Assembly: GCF_000412695.1 (NCBI RefSeq) | Contig: NC_021499.1 | Span: 4,836,001 to 4,900,000, forward strand | Origin: Pseudomonas resinovorans NBRC 106553 | Lineage (GTDB): Bacteria > Pseudomonadota > Gammaproteobacteria > Pseudomonadales > Pseudomonadaceae | Length of the DNA: 64,000 nucleotides | Direction: 5' to 3' | Shown: positions 29,989 through 37,772 of the stretch, piece by piece | Layout of the letters: every line of letters starts with the position of its first letter | Numbering within the stretch: position 1 is the first letter of the stretch | Translations under genes and position numbers: made by a program | The notes under the pieces: generated by a model | What the model was told of the DNA's origin: nothing | The model's input: the letters and a program-made list of their open reading frames with translations, nothing else | Databases searched by the model: none

Positions 29989-31247
29989 GGCAGCTGGAAG
30001 TCAGCATCAACAACGAGCATGTCGGCAGCCTGATCGACCAGAACGGTGCATGGGCGCTCGAGTATTCAGCTGACTGGCTGAATAACCCCCGATCATTCGA
30101 CCTCTCCCCTACCCTTCCCCGCTCTGCCGGGCGGGTCGTGGATGGCTCTACGGAACGCCCCGTTCAGTGGTTCTTCGACAATCTGCTGCCGGAAGAGCAG
30201 GCCCGCCAGCTGCTGGCCAGCGACGCGAAAATCGAGTTTGCGGATGCCTTTGGCCTCCTGGGCTACTACGGCGCGGAATCGGCGGGAGCCATCACGCTTC
30301 TGCCTGGGGCTGAACCGCTACCCGATGGTGGACTCCAGCCGCTCCCAGACGACGTGCTCAGCCAGCGAATCAGGAACCTCCCCCGGGTATCGCTGACCAC
30401 CGGAGCCCCCAAGCGAATGTCGCTGGCAGGCGCCCAGCACAAGTTGCCTGTCGTGGTCCTGGACGGCGTGTTGTACGAGCCAATCGGCAGCCGCCCCTCA
30501 ACTCACATCCTCAAGCCGAACCACCCGGAAACAGACCAGTACGACAACAGCGTGGCCAATGAATGGTTCGTCATGTCTGTCGCACGAATGGCCAGGCTGA
30601 ACACTGCCCCCGTTGCTATTCACCGCGTTCCAGAGCCGGCTTACCTAATTGAGCGCTTTGACCGGCAAGTCGTCGATGGCCAATTGAAACGGCTGCATGT
30701 CCTGGACGGCTGCCAGTTACTGGGCCTGGATCGACAGTTCAAATACCAACAGGCCTCGATGAGGACGCTTCAGTACATCGTCAGTCTCTGTCGCCGGAAA
30801 GCCGAAGCACGAATCCAGCTATTCAATTGGCTGGTGTTCAACATCCTGGTCGGCAACAACGACGCCCATCTGAAGAACCTCTCCTTTTACGTCACATCGG
30901 ACGGCGTTGACCTTGCACCTCATTACGACCTGCTCTGCACAGCGATCTATTCCGGAAGCACGGAATCGGCCCCCTGGCTGGATGCAGAGCTGGTATGGAA
31001 GGTGGAAGGCATGCGAACACACGCCGAAGTGACCAGGGAGCATGTGCTCTTCATGGGCAGCCACCTCGGGCTATCGAATCGGATTGCCGCCAAGCTGATG
31101 GATGAGCTTGTGAAGGCAACCCTGGAAGCTGCCGAACAACTCCTGGAAGGCCGCCCGGAGCCCTTCCTTGCCGGTGAGAGATACCTGCTGCGTCGCATCG
31201 TTCATGGCGTCATGCGAGACATGGCTGCAAAGCTGCGTACGCCCTGA
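29985..31247 (+). CDS. hipA: HipA toxin, Ser/Thr kinase
   Basis: 420 residues, close to E. coli HipA (440). HipA phosphorylates glutamyl-tRNA synthetase in E. coli and induces persistence. Visible: couple_hipA N-terminal domain, the P-loop with autophosphorylation serine S146 in RMSLAGAQHK, ATP-binding K177 (HILKPNH), catalytic D293 (ILVGNNDAHLKNLS) and metal-binding D315 (HYDLL). All key residues are present, so it should be active. Translationally coupled to hipB. It forms, with its operators, a self-contained module between two att-like sequences. Confidence 0.95.
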   Translation: MRQLEVSINNEHVGSLIDQNGAWALEYSADWLNNPRSFDLSPTLPRSAGRVVDGSTERPVQWFFDNLLPEEQARQLLASDAKIEFADAFGLLGYYGAESAGAITLLPGAEPLPDGGLQPLPDDVLSQRIRNLPRVSLTTGAPKRMSLAGAQHKLPVVVLDGVLYEPIGSRPSTHILKPNHPETDQYDNSVANEWFVMSVARMARLNTAPVAIHRVPEPAYLIERFDRQVVDGQLKRLHVLDGCQLLGLDRQFKYQQASMRTLQYIVSLCRRKAEARIQLFNWLVFNILVGNNDAHLKNLSFYVTSDGVDLAPHYDLLCTAIYSGSTESAPWLDAELVWKVEGMRTHAEVTREHVLFMGSHLGLSNRIAAKLMDELVKATLEAAEQLLEGRPEPFLAGERYLLRRIVHGVMRDMAAKLRTP

Positions 31248-31366
31248 CGGGAACACCAAGGCAGGAAGGCCAAGCCCGTTACACCCGGACTCTGGCCTGC
31301 CTGGGTGAAGCGACTGGGCAAGCCGCACTGGGCTTTCTCGGCACTCTTGAGCGGGCCTAAAAGCAA

Positions 31367-31398
31367 AAACCCCCGAAACTCTAAGAGCTTCAGGGGTT
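31367..31398. terminator. Terminator before att-like copy 3
   Basis: Arms CCCCGAAACTC and GAGCTTCAGGGG with flanking AAAC/GTTT. Same relation to the tRNA 3'-end copy as the terminators at 26656 and 29364. Region 31248-31366 has no recognisable feature. Confidence 0.75.
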
Positions 31399-31409
31399 TA
31401 GGCTTTTGA

Positions 31410-31429
31410 ATATGGCGGGAAGATAGGGA
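31410..31429 (-). repeat. attL: direct repeat of tRNA-Ser(CGA) 3' end
   Basis: ATATGGCGGGAAGATAGGGA, exactly repeated at 38865-38884 within the tRNA gene. It lies about 150 bases from the integrase start. Confidence 0.88.
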
Positions 31430-31492
31430 CTTTCCGAAAAACAGGCTACAGCCCAGTAAAATCAAGCATTACAGGTACTTACAGATCGTTTT

Positions 31493-31513
31493 GCTACAAA
31501 TTTTTGCTACAAA
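31493..31513. repeat. Integrase arm-type site candidates, left
   Basis: GCTACAAA at 31493-31500 and 31506-31513, same orientation. Three further copies lie at 38783-38815 by the right end. Confidence 0.6.
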
Positions 31514-31543
31514 ACCACAGAAAAAACGACTAGCCTGTCACCC

Positions 31544-31561
31544 TAAAGAACATGTTCTTTA
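31544..31561. promoter_or_regulatory. Perfect 18-bp palindrome ahead of integrase
   Basis: TAAAGAACATGTTCTTTA ends 13 bases before the integrase ATG. Candidate operator controlling integrase expression. Confidence 0.55.
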
Positions 31562-31574
31562 TGGGTGAACAGAA

Positions 31575-33038
31575 ATGGCTAGCGACAACCTCGTCTTACG
31601 TTCGGGCACTTGGCACGCCCGCCTAGCGATTCCACAGGACGCCAGACCTGCACTCAATCGACGAGAGTTCACCGCTTCGCTCAAGACAGGCTCCAAGACC
31701 GAAGCCCAGCGGCTAAAAATCCCCTACCTACAGGAATGGCAATCAATGATTGCCAAAGCTCGCAGCGCAGCGAAGATCGACCCCGAAGACGCCCGCATTG
31801 AAGCAAAGCGAATGGCAGAGCGTGCCCAAGCATTCTTTGCAGATATGGCACAGGCAACCGTAATGGAACGCCCTATCGCTTCATTGAATACCGATTTTGC
31901 GGCAGATTTTTTGAAACTCGACCAAAACCATAGCCAAGAAAAATGGGAGCGAATTTTGCGCCATTTTGAGATTGGCGAAAAAGTTGACGTTTTGGCACTC
32001 AATCAAGACTTTCAAAATCTTATCCAAGAGAACATGGAGCGGCAGAGTAATACTCTGCCCCTTAAAGAAGAAGAAAAAGAAGATATCCGCAAAATTCTCA
32101 AAGACCCTAGCCACTACCGGGCTAAATCCCCCATAACGACCGCCAGAATCAACACATTCAAGACATATCAAGAGAACGTCAAAGGCATAGTTCAAAAGAC
32201 CGTAGACACTCAAGTAGCCCGTTTGGAAAATCTCAAGAAATGGCTTGAAGATAACCGCCGAGATCTCACCCACGAAAGCATTACGGCCTACATGGATACG
32301 CTCAACGTCAGCGAGAAAACCAAAAAGCAATTTTTGTTTGCAGGTTCCAGCTTTTGGAAATGGGCACTTCGCTACGATGAGAACTTCAAGAAACTACACC
32401 GTGACCAGCAGTCCCCATTCCAGAACCACGACTTTCCCACAAACCGAAGCAAGAAATCCGCAAACTCTACAGAGCGGAAATCATTCAGCACGGAAGACGT
32501 AGCAAGGCTATACAACACAGCCAAAGGGCTTAAAAACCGTGAAACCCTTTCCGACCTAATTCTATTAGGTGCCTACACAGGCGCACGAATCGAAGAACTA
32601 TGCCGCTTGAAAACAAGCGACATAATCAACGATGAGGGCATTAAGTGCTTTTCAATCAAAGACGCCAAGACCGCAGCAGGCGAACGAAACATCCCCATCC
32701 ACCCAGACCTATTACATGTAATAGACCGTCTAGCGGAGAAATCCGAAGACGGCTATCTCATAAAGTCTACTTCAGGCAACAAGTATGGGAACCGCTCGGA
32801 TGCGCTCAGCAAACAGTTTGGACGGTTAAAAACCGAGATCGGTTATAACTCTCAATTCGTTTTTCACAGCCTACGCAAGACAGTAATTACTCAATTGCAA
32901 CGTGCAGATATACCCGGAATCTTGATTGCCGCAGTTGTAGGACATGAAACCGGAACAATTACTTTTGACGTATACAGTTCAGGCCCTAGCCCCAGCCAAA
33001 AACTCAATGCAATATCCAAACTAAAATACCCAATCTAA
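31575..33038 (+). CDS. int: Site-specific tyrosine recombinase (integrase)
   Basis: 487 residues. Catalytic residues are visible: R in YTGARIEELCRL, HSLRK (H-x-x-R) near residue 435, VGHE and the nucleophile Y in FDVYSSG near 470. A large N-terminal region includes the arm-binding and SAM-like core-binding domains (about 190-300, KTVDTQVARLENLKKWLEDNRRDLTHESITAYMDTL). Full length with no disruption. Adjacent to attL, so it should catalyse integration into tRNA-Ser(CGA). Confidence 0.95.
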   Translation: MASDNLVLRSGTWHARLAIPQDARPALNRREFTASLKTGSKTEAQRLKIPYLQEWQSMIAKARSAAKIDPEDARIEAKRMAERAQAFFADMAQATVMERPIASLNTDFAADFLKLDQNHSQEKWERILRHFEIGEKVDVLALNQDFQNLIQENMERQSNTLPLKEEEKEDIRKILKDPSHYRAKSPITTARINTFKTYQENVKGIVQKTVDTQVARLENLKKWLEDNRRDLTHESITAYMDTLNVSEKTKKQFLFAGSSFWKWALRYDENFKKLHRDQQSPFQNHDFPTNRSKKSANSTERKSFSTEDVARLYNTAKGLKNRETLSDLILLGAYTGARIEELCRLKTSDIINDEGIKCFSIKDAKTAAGERNIPIHPDLLHVIDRLAEKSEDGYLIKSTSGNKYGNRSDALSKQFGRLKTEIGYNSQFVFHSLRKTVITQLQRADIPGILIAAVVGHETGTITFDVYSSGPSPSQKLNAISKLKYPI

Positions 33039-33074
33039 CCAGCCTACTCGGAAAGCGTTACTCATTAAAAAATT

Positions 33075-33101
33075 AGGGCGTTACACATAAAAGAACGCCC
33101 T
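33075..33101 (+). terminator. Terminator after integrase gene
   Basis: AGGGCGTT acacataaaag AACGCCCT followed by TAAAT. It lies 37 bases beyond the integrase stop codon. Confidence 0.7.
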
Positions 33102-33355
33102 TAAATCCCGCCTCCCGCTTTAAAGCAGACCGTACCCAGCACCTCACATGTGCGCCCGCCATAGCAAGCTATATATAGAGCACTTATAAAAGACAGCCTA
33201 TACAGCAGGCTTGTATAAGCCCCCTTATACACGCACATACGCAACACAAGAAAACCAATCAAAATAGTGATCATTTTTTGATCAAATTAAAATTTATGGT
33301 AAATTATTTATATAAGGTATGAAAACCGAGAGTTTTTAGACCTTTATCAACCCTT

Positions 33356-33403
33356 TGGTTTTAACTTCACACTTTTGCTGCGCAAAAGGTGAGAAGTTAA
33401 AAC
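33356..33403. other. Candidate oriT hairpin upstream of mob
   Basis: GTTTTAACTTC acaCTTTTGctgcgCAAAAGgtga GAAGTTAAAAC is a long near-perfect dyad 100 bases upstream of the Mob-like gene, followed by a second dyad around CCAAGGGTTccacCCTTTGG. Position and structure fit an origin of transfer; the nick site is not identifiable. The rest of 33102-33355 is AT-rich with CTTATA/TATAAG motifs and no gene. Confidence 0.45.
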
Positions 33404-33503
33404 GTCGGGCCAAGGGTTCCACCCTTTGGAATCCCAAAAGCAAAATGCAGAAGCCATCTCGCTGGATAAATGGAGGGAAAAACAACTAAAAAATGAGGTA
33501 AAA

Positions 33504-34931
33504 ATGACTGGTCAAATTAAAGAAACATCAATGCTATATAAGAGACTAAATTTTTCAGTTTCAACACTCCGAAAACTGAACAAGTCTCTTAAGCACTCTT
33601 TGCGAATCCCAAGCAAGGAGATAAAAAAACTTCAATGGGACGAAGCACTATCACACAAAAACGTTTTTATAGTAAATGGAAAACAAGTAGCAATGAATCC
33701 GCAGGACGGCATGTCTTACATTAAAGAGACACTAAAACCGTTCTATGCAATAAGTCGATCCAAGGAGAAAAGGCAGGAGGACATAGAAACCAAAGGTAAA
33801 TATAAGTACAAAATCAAGAAGATAATCAAGGAAGAAGCCGGGAATCCGGTTGCTGATTACCTAGAAGATCTAATCGAAAGAAACGACCACATAGACCCCC
33901 TTCAAGTCGCAGAAGACTTCAACGGTTTTGACCTGAGCAGAAAGGCTCAGAAGCTCAAAAGCGTGCAGAATTACATAGACCTACACAATGGAATCATCCA
34001 GATAGAAAAACCGCTGGATGGAAGAAAAACGGTTATTCAAGAAGCCTTCTTCAAGTTCCCGATGCACAACCAAGTAGATTTGTCAGCAGACTTCTACATA
34101 AGCGGTATTCAAGACTTTTACTCCAAGTATTTTCCAGACTATAAAGTCCTACTAACCGTTTACCACGGCGACGAACTAGAGGCTAAAGGGAACAAGAAGG
34201 TTGGCGACCACCCTCATATCTTTATCGACTGTAAAAACCAAAGGACAGGCGAATATGACCTCACAGAGCATCAAGCCTTGCTTGCCAACAAGGTCATTGA
34301 GTCAATTGACTTCTTCAAAGAATACAATCCAGTCAATACAAAAAGCCAGACCTACGAAGAAAGCCAGATTATAGGTGAAGCATTACAAGAACTGTTCTAC
34401 CAACACATAAACGATAAGTTTAAAAATGAGAATATCCCTATTGTCGCTAGCAGAGTGGAAACCACGCAAGAAAGCCTTGAACTAAGAAAAAAACTCAGAC
34501 TTGAGAGCAAAAAAGCCAAGGAAGACCGTGCATTCAATCTCTACACCCTAAGAGAGGAACAGCTAGCAGAAACCACGAAAAAGCTGGAAAACACTCAGCA
34601 GGAAGTAAAACAGGCGGTAGTCCAGAAGAGCAAACTAGAGCAAATGATAGATAGAAAAAATTCTCAAATACTCGAACAGACGGAGAAATTAGAGCAAATT
34701 GAAAAAACGTCAAAAAACAGGATTGACTTGCTATCAAATGAATACGACGAGCAGAAAAGAAAACTCGACAACATTATTGCTCAAGAGAAAATAGCCAAGG
34801 AAACCGTTAGGGTCCTTGAAAAGAAAAAGACTGAACTAGAAAAGACAATCACAGCAGAACTAGAGAAGCACAACAAGGCTATAAAAGCCCTAAACGCTCA
34901 GATTGTAAATGAATCGCCCCTAGTTTCGTAG
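33504..34931 (+). CDS. Mob/relaxase-like protein, C-terminus replaced by IS
   Basis: 475 residues. The central segment LLTVYHGDELEAKGNKKVGDHP followed by HIFIDC resembles the HxDE...PHxH core of MobV/Pre relaxases, which nick plasmid oriT. A long coiled coil follows (about 330-460, LAETTKKLENTQQEVKQAVVQ and on), also typical. ATG 33504 has GAGG 5-6 bases upstream; a TTG start at 33426 is possible. The last residues (ESPLVS) and the stop are encoded by the IS3 left end, so the natural C-terminus is lost. Assignment is moderate. Confidence 0.6.
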   Translation: MTGQIKETSMLYKRLNFSVSTLRKLNKSLKHSLRIPSKEIKKLQWDEALSHKNVFIVNGKQVAMNPQDGMSYIKETLKPFYAISRSKEKRQEDIETKGKYKYKIKKIIKEEAGNPVADYLEDLIERNDHIDPLQVAEDFNGFDLSRKAQKLKSVQNYIDLHNGIIQIEKPLDGRKTVIQEAFFKFPMHNQVDLSADFYISGIQDFYSKYFPDYKVLLTVYHGDELEAKGNKKVGDHPHIFIDCKNQRTGEYDLTEHQALLANKVIESIDFFKEYNPVNTKSQTYEESQIIGEALQELFYQHINDKFKNENIPIVASRVETTQESLELRKKLRLESKKAKEDRAFNLYTLREEQLAETTKKLENTQQEVKQAVVQKSKLEQMIDRKNSQILEQTEKLEQIEKTSKNRIDLLSNEYDEQKRKLDNIIAQEKIAKETVRVLEKKKTELEKTITAELEKHNKAIKALNAQIVNESPLVS

Positions 34932-34971
34932 ACACCTCCAAGCCTCATAATGAGGCCCATTAGGAGGTGCC

Positions 34972-35250
34972 ATGAGCAACCAGCGTTACCCCGAAGAATT
35001 CAAAATCGAAGCGGTCAAACAAGTGACCGAGCGCGGCCTCCCCGTAGCCGAGGTGGCAGCGCGGTTAGGCATGTCGGTGCATAGCCTGTATGCCTGGATC
35101 AAGCGCTACGGCAAGCCCCAGGCGCAGCGGCAGCAAGACGACGATCAGCAGGCCGAACTGCGTCGTCTGCGCGCCGAACTCAAGCGAGTGACCGAAGAGC
35201 GAGACATCCTAAAAAAGGCCGCCGCGTACTTTGCCAAGGAGTCCGGCTGA
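34972..35250 (+). CDS. IS3 transposase OrfA
   Basis: 92 residues: helix-turn-helix (PEEFKIEAVKQVTERGLPVAEVAARLGMSVHSLYAWIKRYG) followed by a leucine-zipper-like coiled coil (AELRRLRAELKRVTEERDILKKAAAYF). AGGAGG precedes the ATG. A slippery A6G run at 35211-35217 near the end is the expected -1 frameshift site giving OrfAB. Confidence 0.95.
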   Translation: MSNQRYPEEFKIEAVKQVTERGLPVAEVAARLGMSVHSLYAWIKRYGKPQAQRQQDDDQQAELRRLRAELKRVTEERDILKKAAAYFAKESG

Positions 35251-35276
35251 AGTACGCCTTCATCAGCAAGCTGTCG

Positions 35277-36122
35277 GTGGAGTACCCGGTTCGACGTCTC
35301 TGCCAGACCCTGAAAGTGCATCCCAGCGGTTACTACGCCTGGCTGACCGAGCCGAAATCCGTACGCGCCAAGGAAGATCAGCGCCTACTCGGGTTGATCA
35401 AACATGCCTGGCTGGAAAGCGGTGGGGTCTACGGCTATCGCAAGATTCACGACGACCTGCGTGAGCTGGGGGAGTCCTGTGGCCGGCACCGCGTGGCTCG
35501 CCTGATGCGAGGAGAAGGGCTGCGCTCACAGACCGGCTATCGGCGGCGCCCCGGCTATTACGGCGGCCGGCCAACGGTGGCTTCGCCCAATCGCCTGGAG
35601 CGGCAATTCAACGTTAGTGAACCGAACAAGGTCTGGGTCACCGACATCACCTACATCCGCACCTATGAAGGCTGGCTGTATTTGGCGGTGGTGCTGGATC
35701 TGTTTTCACGCCAGGTGATCGGCTGGTCGATGAAGCCACGGATGTGCAGCGACCTGGCTATCGATGCCCTGTTGATGGCGGTGTGGCGGCGCAAGCCCAA
35801 GCAGGAAGTGATGATCCACTCCGACCAGGGCAGCCAGTTCAGCAGCTCGGACTGGCAGAGCTTCCTCAAGGCCAACAACCTGATCAGCAGCATGAGTCGA
35901 CGCGGTAACTGCCACGACAACGCGGTGGCGGAAAGCTTTTTCCAGTTGCTGAAGCGGGAACGCATCCGACGAAAAACCTACGGCACCCGCGAAGAAGCCC
36001 GGAGTGATGTGTTCGATTACATCGAGATGTTTTATAACCCCAAACGCCGGCACAGCAGCGCTATGCAGCTATCGCCAGTGGAGTTTGAAAAGCGTTATTT
36101 CCAGAGCTTGGAGAGTGTCTAG
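35277..36122 (+). CDS. IS3 transposase OrfB (DDE integrase domain)
   Basis: 281 residues as an independent frame from GTG 35277; normally produced as a fusion with OrfA by -1 frameshift. HTH_21 region (KEDQRLLGLIKHAWLESGGVYGYRKIHDDLRELG) is followed by the rve core with catalytic D in WVTDITYI, D in HSDQGSQFSS and E in NAVAESFFQLLKRE. All three catalytic acids are present, so the element is probably active. Confidence 0.95.
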   Translation: MEYPVRRLCQTLKVHPSGYYAWLTEPKSVRAKEDQRLLGLIKHAWLESGGVYGYRKIHDDLRELGESCGRHRVARLMRGEGLRSQTGYRRRPGYYGGRPTVASPNRLERQFNVSEPNKVWVTDITYIRTYEGWLYLAVVLDLFSRQVIGWSMKPRMCSDLAIDALLMAVWRRKPKQEVMIHSDQGSQFSSSDWQSFLKANNLISSMSRRGNCHDNAVAESFFQLLKRERIRRKTYGTREEARSDVFDYIEMFYNPKRRHSSAMQLSPVEFEKRYFQSLESV

Positions 36123-36137
36123 GAAAGCCGGGGCGAT

Positions 36138-36434
36138 TCACCCACCCCAAGAATTATAAACCTTATCACCAACGATCTTCATCTTCTTCGGGAATATCCC
36201 CGACTCAATCGCCAGCGGATTTTCTAGCTCATCCGTAGTCTCATCACTAAACAAATCTAGGACCTGAGAGTATACAAAGGATATATTCTCTGACTCATTT
36301 TTCACATTCAATCTATCTTTAACAGTCCCATACAAAGTCAAAGCAATTGCCACAATGCCGAGCAAAATACCTACAACAACCAATGACTCAATCAAAGTTA
36401 AACCGGCACTTTTTCTAATTCCATCCTTTAACAT
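36138..36434 (-). pseudogene. PilS-like type IVb prepilin, truncated by IS3
   Basis: 98 residues remain. The prepilin peptidase motif is RKSAG/LTLIES with E at +5, followed by a hydrophobic alpha-1 helix (LVVVGILLGIVAIALTLYG). The later IESGIFPKKMKIVGDKVYNSWGG matches the PilS-type type IVb pilin pattern, where an N-x-WGG motif precedes the C-terminal half. The stop codon is supplied by the last 3 bases of the IS, so the C-terminal part is missing. AAGGA precedes the ATG. Confidence 0.65.
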
Positions 36435-36498
36435 ACATTCCTTTTTATTGTTTACTTAATATCAATATACCTCATAAATTAAAGAATGGAAGAGCAAA

Positions 36499-36525
36499 AA
36501 AAGACCAGCATTTGCTGGCCTTCTT
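36499..36525 (-). terminator. Terminator of a minus-strand transcript
   Basis: On the minus strand GGCCAGCA aatgc TGGTCTTTTTTTGC is a stem followed by seven T. No coding gene ends here on that strand, so it may end an antisense RNA to the rep leader. Confidence 0.6.
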
Positions 36526-36779
36526 TCAAGAAACACACAATTGAGGATTGTGCTACTTACAAATTAACCTATAAACAATTTAAGTCAATAGCACATTGAC
36601 AAAATTATATAATATGAGATTTTGAATAGAGTAGAAAGAGAAAACCACCTTGGGGAAGGTGGCTAGATTAGAACACAACGAACATAAACTTAACAATATT
36701 CATTTAATCATCAAATAAATCATTGTCAAGTCACTTCCTAGGTTGTCTCTTTCTGAACATTAATCAGAAGAGGAATACA
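36526..36779. promoter_or_regulatory. rep leader region with perfect hairpin
   Basis: AT-rich. CCACCTT gggg AAGGTGG (36645-36662) is a perfect stem-loop 118 bases ahead of rep. In ColE2 plasmids rep translation is controlled by an antisense RNA to the leader; this hairpin and the minus-strand terminator at 36499 fit such control. Confidence 0.45.
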
Positions 36780-37694
36780 ATGGAATGCTTAGACTTATTT
36801 AACGAGAAATTACCAGCAAGACCGTATCACGCTGACCACTTATCAAACGGCTTAAAAATAAACAAAAAAGAAAAAGCCGCACTTGCTCGCCACATTCAAC
36901 CGAATGGCCCAACCCATAAGCTATGGCTTGTCTATGACGTAGACCGTCGAGACGCTGGCTTACATTGGGAGCAGGTAGGGGCACCACCACCTAATCTAAT
37001 CGCTCGAAATCCGGCCAATGGGCACGCTCATTTGCTCTACGGCTTACATACCCCTATCAGAACCGCAATCGACGGCAAAACAGCCCCTTTACGCTACGCA
37101 GGGGCTATCGACAACGCTATGCGTGATCTTCTAAACGCTGACATAGGCTATTCAGGGCTTATCTGTAAAAACCCACTCAATCCACATTGGATCGTCAAAC
37201 AGTGGGAGCCAGAACTTTACACCCTAGACGGCCTAGCCGATTACCTGGACCTATCCCCTTACCAGAACAAGCGCAAGCCCCTTCCCGACTATGGCTTAGG
37301 TAGGAACTGCACACTATTCGAGAAACTAAGGGCTTGGGCATATAAGGCAATTCGTCAGGGCTGGCCTGACTATGAACAATGGCTAAACGCTTGCGTGGAT
37401 AGAGCCACAGGCTACAACAGCCAATTTTCTACTCCACTGGATAGTGCAGAAGTCAAACACACAGCCAAGAGCGTAGCCAAGTGGACGTTTAGAAACTTCA
37501 ACCGTGGAACCTTTGAAAACTATATCGCAAAGACACATACAAGCGATATACAGGCTTTGAGAGGCAAGCAGAAAGGCAGAACAAAAAGAGAGGAAGGAAT
37601 TATTTTGCTTAAATCTGGCGCTAGCATTCAAGAAGTAATGCAACTGCTAAAAGTCAGTAGAGCAACAGCCTACAACTGGAAATCCAATACATAG
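36780..37694 (+). CDS. rep: ColE2-type plasmid replication initiator Rep
   Basis: 304 residues, the length of ColE2 Rep. Replicase domain (about 20-150: HKLWLVYDVDRRDAGLHWEQ, NPANGHAHLLYGL, SGLICKNPLNPHW) is followed by a PriCT-1-like region (FEKLRAWAYKAIRQGWPDYEQWLNACVDRATGYN) and a C-terminal helix-turn-helix (GASIQEVMQLLKVSRATAYNWK). ColE2 Rep binds ori and makes a short primer. ATG 36780 follows AAGAGGA. The frame is intact. Confidence 0.88.
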   Translation: MECLDLFNEKLPARPYHADHLSNGLKINKKEKAALARHIQPNGPTHKLWLVYDVDRRDAGLHWEQVGAPPPNLIARNPANGHAHLLYGLHTPIRTAIDGKTAPLRYAGAIDNAMRDLLNADIGYSGLICKNPLNPHWIVKQWEPELYTLDGLADYLDLSPYQNKRKPLPDYGLGRNCTLFEKLRAWAYKAIRQGWPDYEQWLNACVDRATGYNSQFSTPLDSAEVKHTAKSVAKWTFRNFNRGTFENYIAKTHTSDIQALRGKQKGRTKREEGIILLKSGASIQEVMQLLKVSRATAYNWKSNT

Positions 37695-37699
37695 CATTA

Positions 37700-37745
37700 T
37701 AATTTGTCTAAAAGCCTATATCAGATAATAGCACCCGGACAGGAT
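37700..37745. other. Candidate ColE2-type replication origin
   Basis: Immediately after rep, AAAGCCTATATCAGATAATA and then GCACCC resemble, from memory, the short ColE2-P9 origin with its AAGCCTTATCAGATAACAGC core. The location just downstream of rep is also as in ColE2. Confidence 0.55.
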
Positions 37746-37772
37746 GTTGCGGCTTGACCCTGAACACACTAG

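Larger units (their letters stand above)
34910..36140 (+). mobile_element. IS3-family insertion sequence, complete
   Basis: 1,231 bp. Terminal inverted repeats: left TGAATCGCCCCTAGTTTCGT, right (complement) TGAATCGCCCCGGCTTTCCT, both leading into TAGACAC. It carries overlapping orfA/orfB. The flanks (GTAAA on the left, CCCACC on the right) show no 3-5 bp target duplication. Confidence 0.93.
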
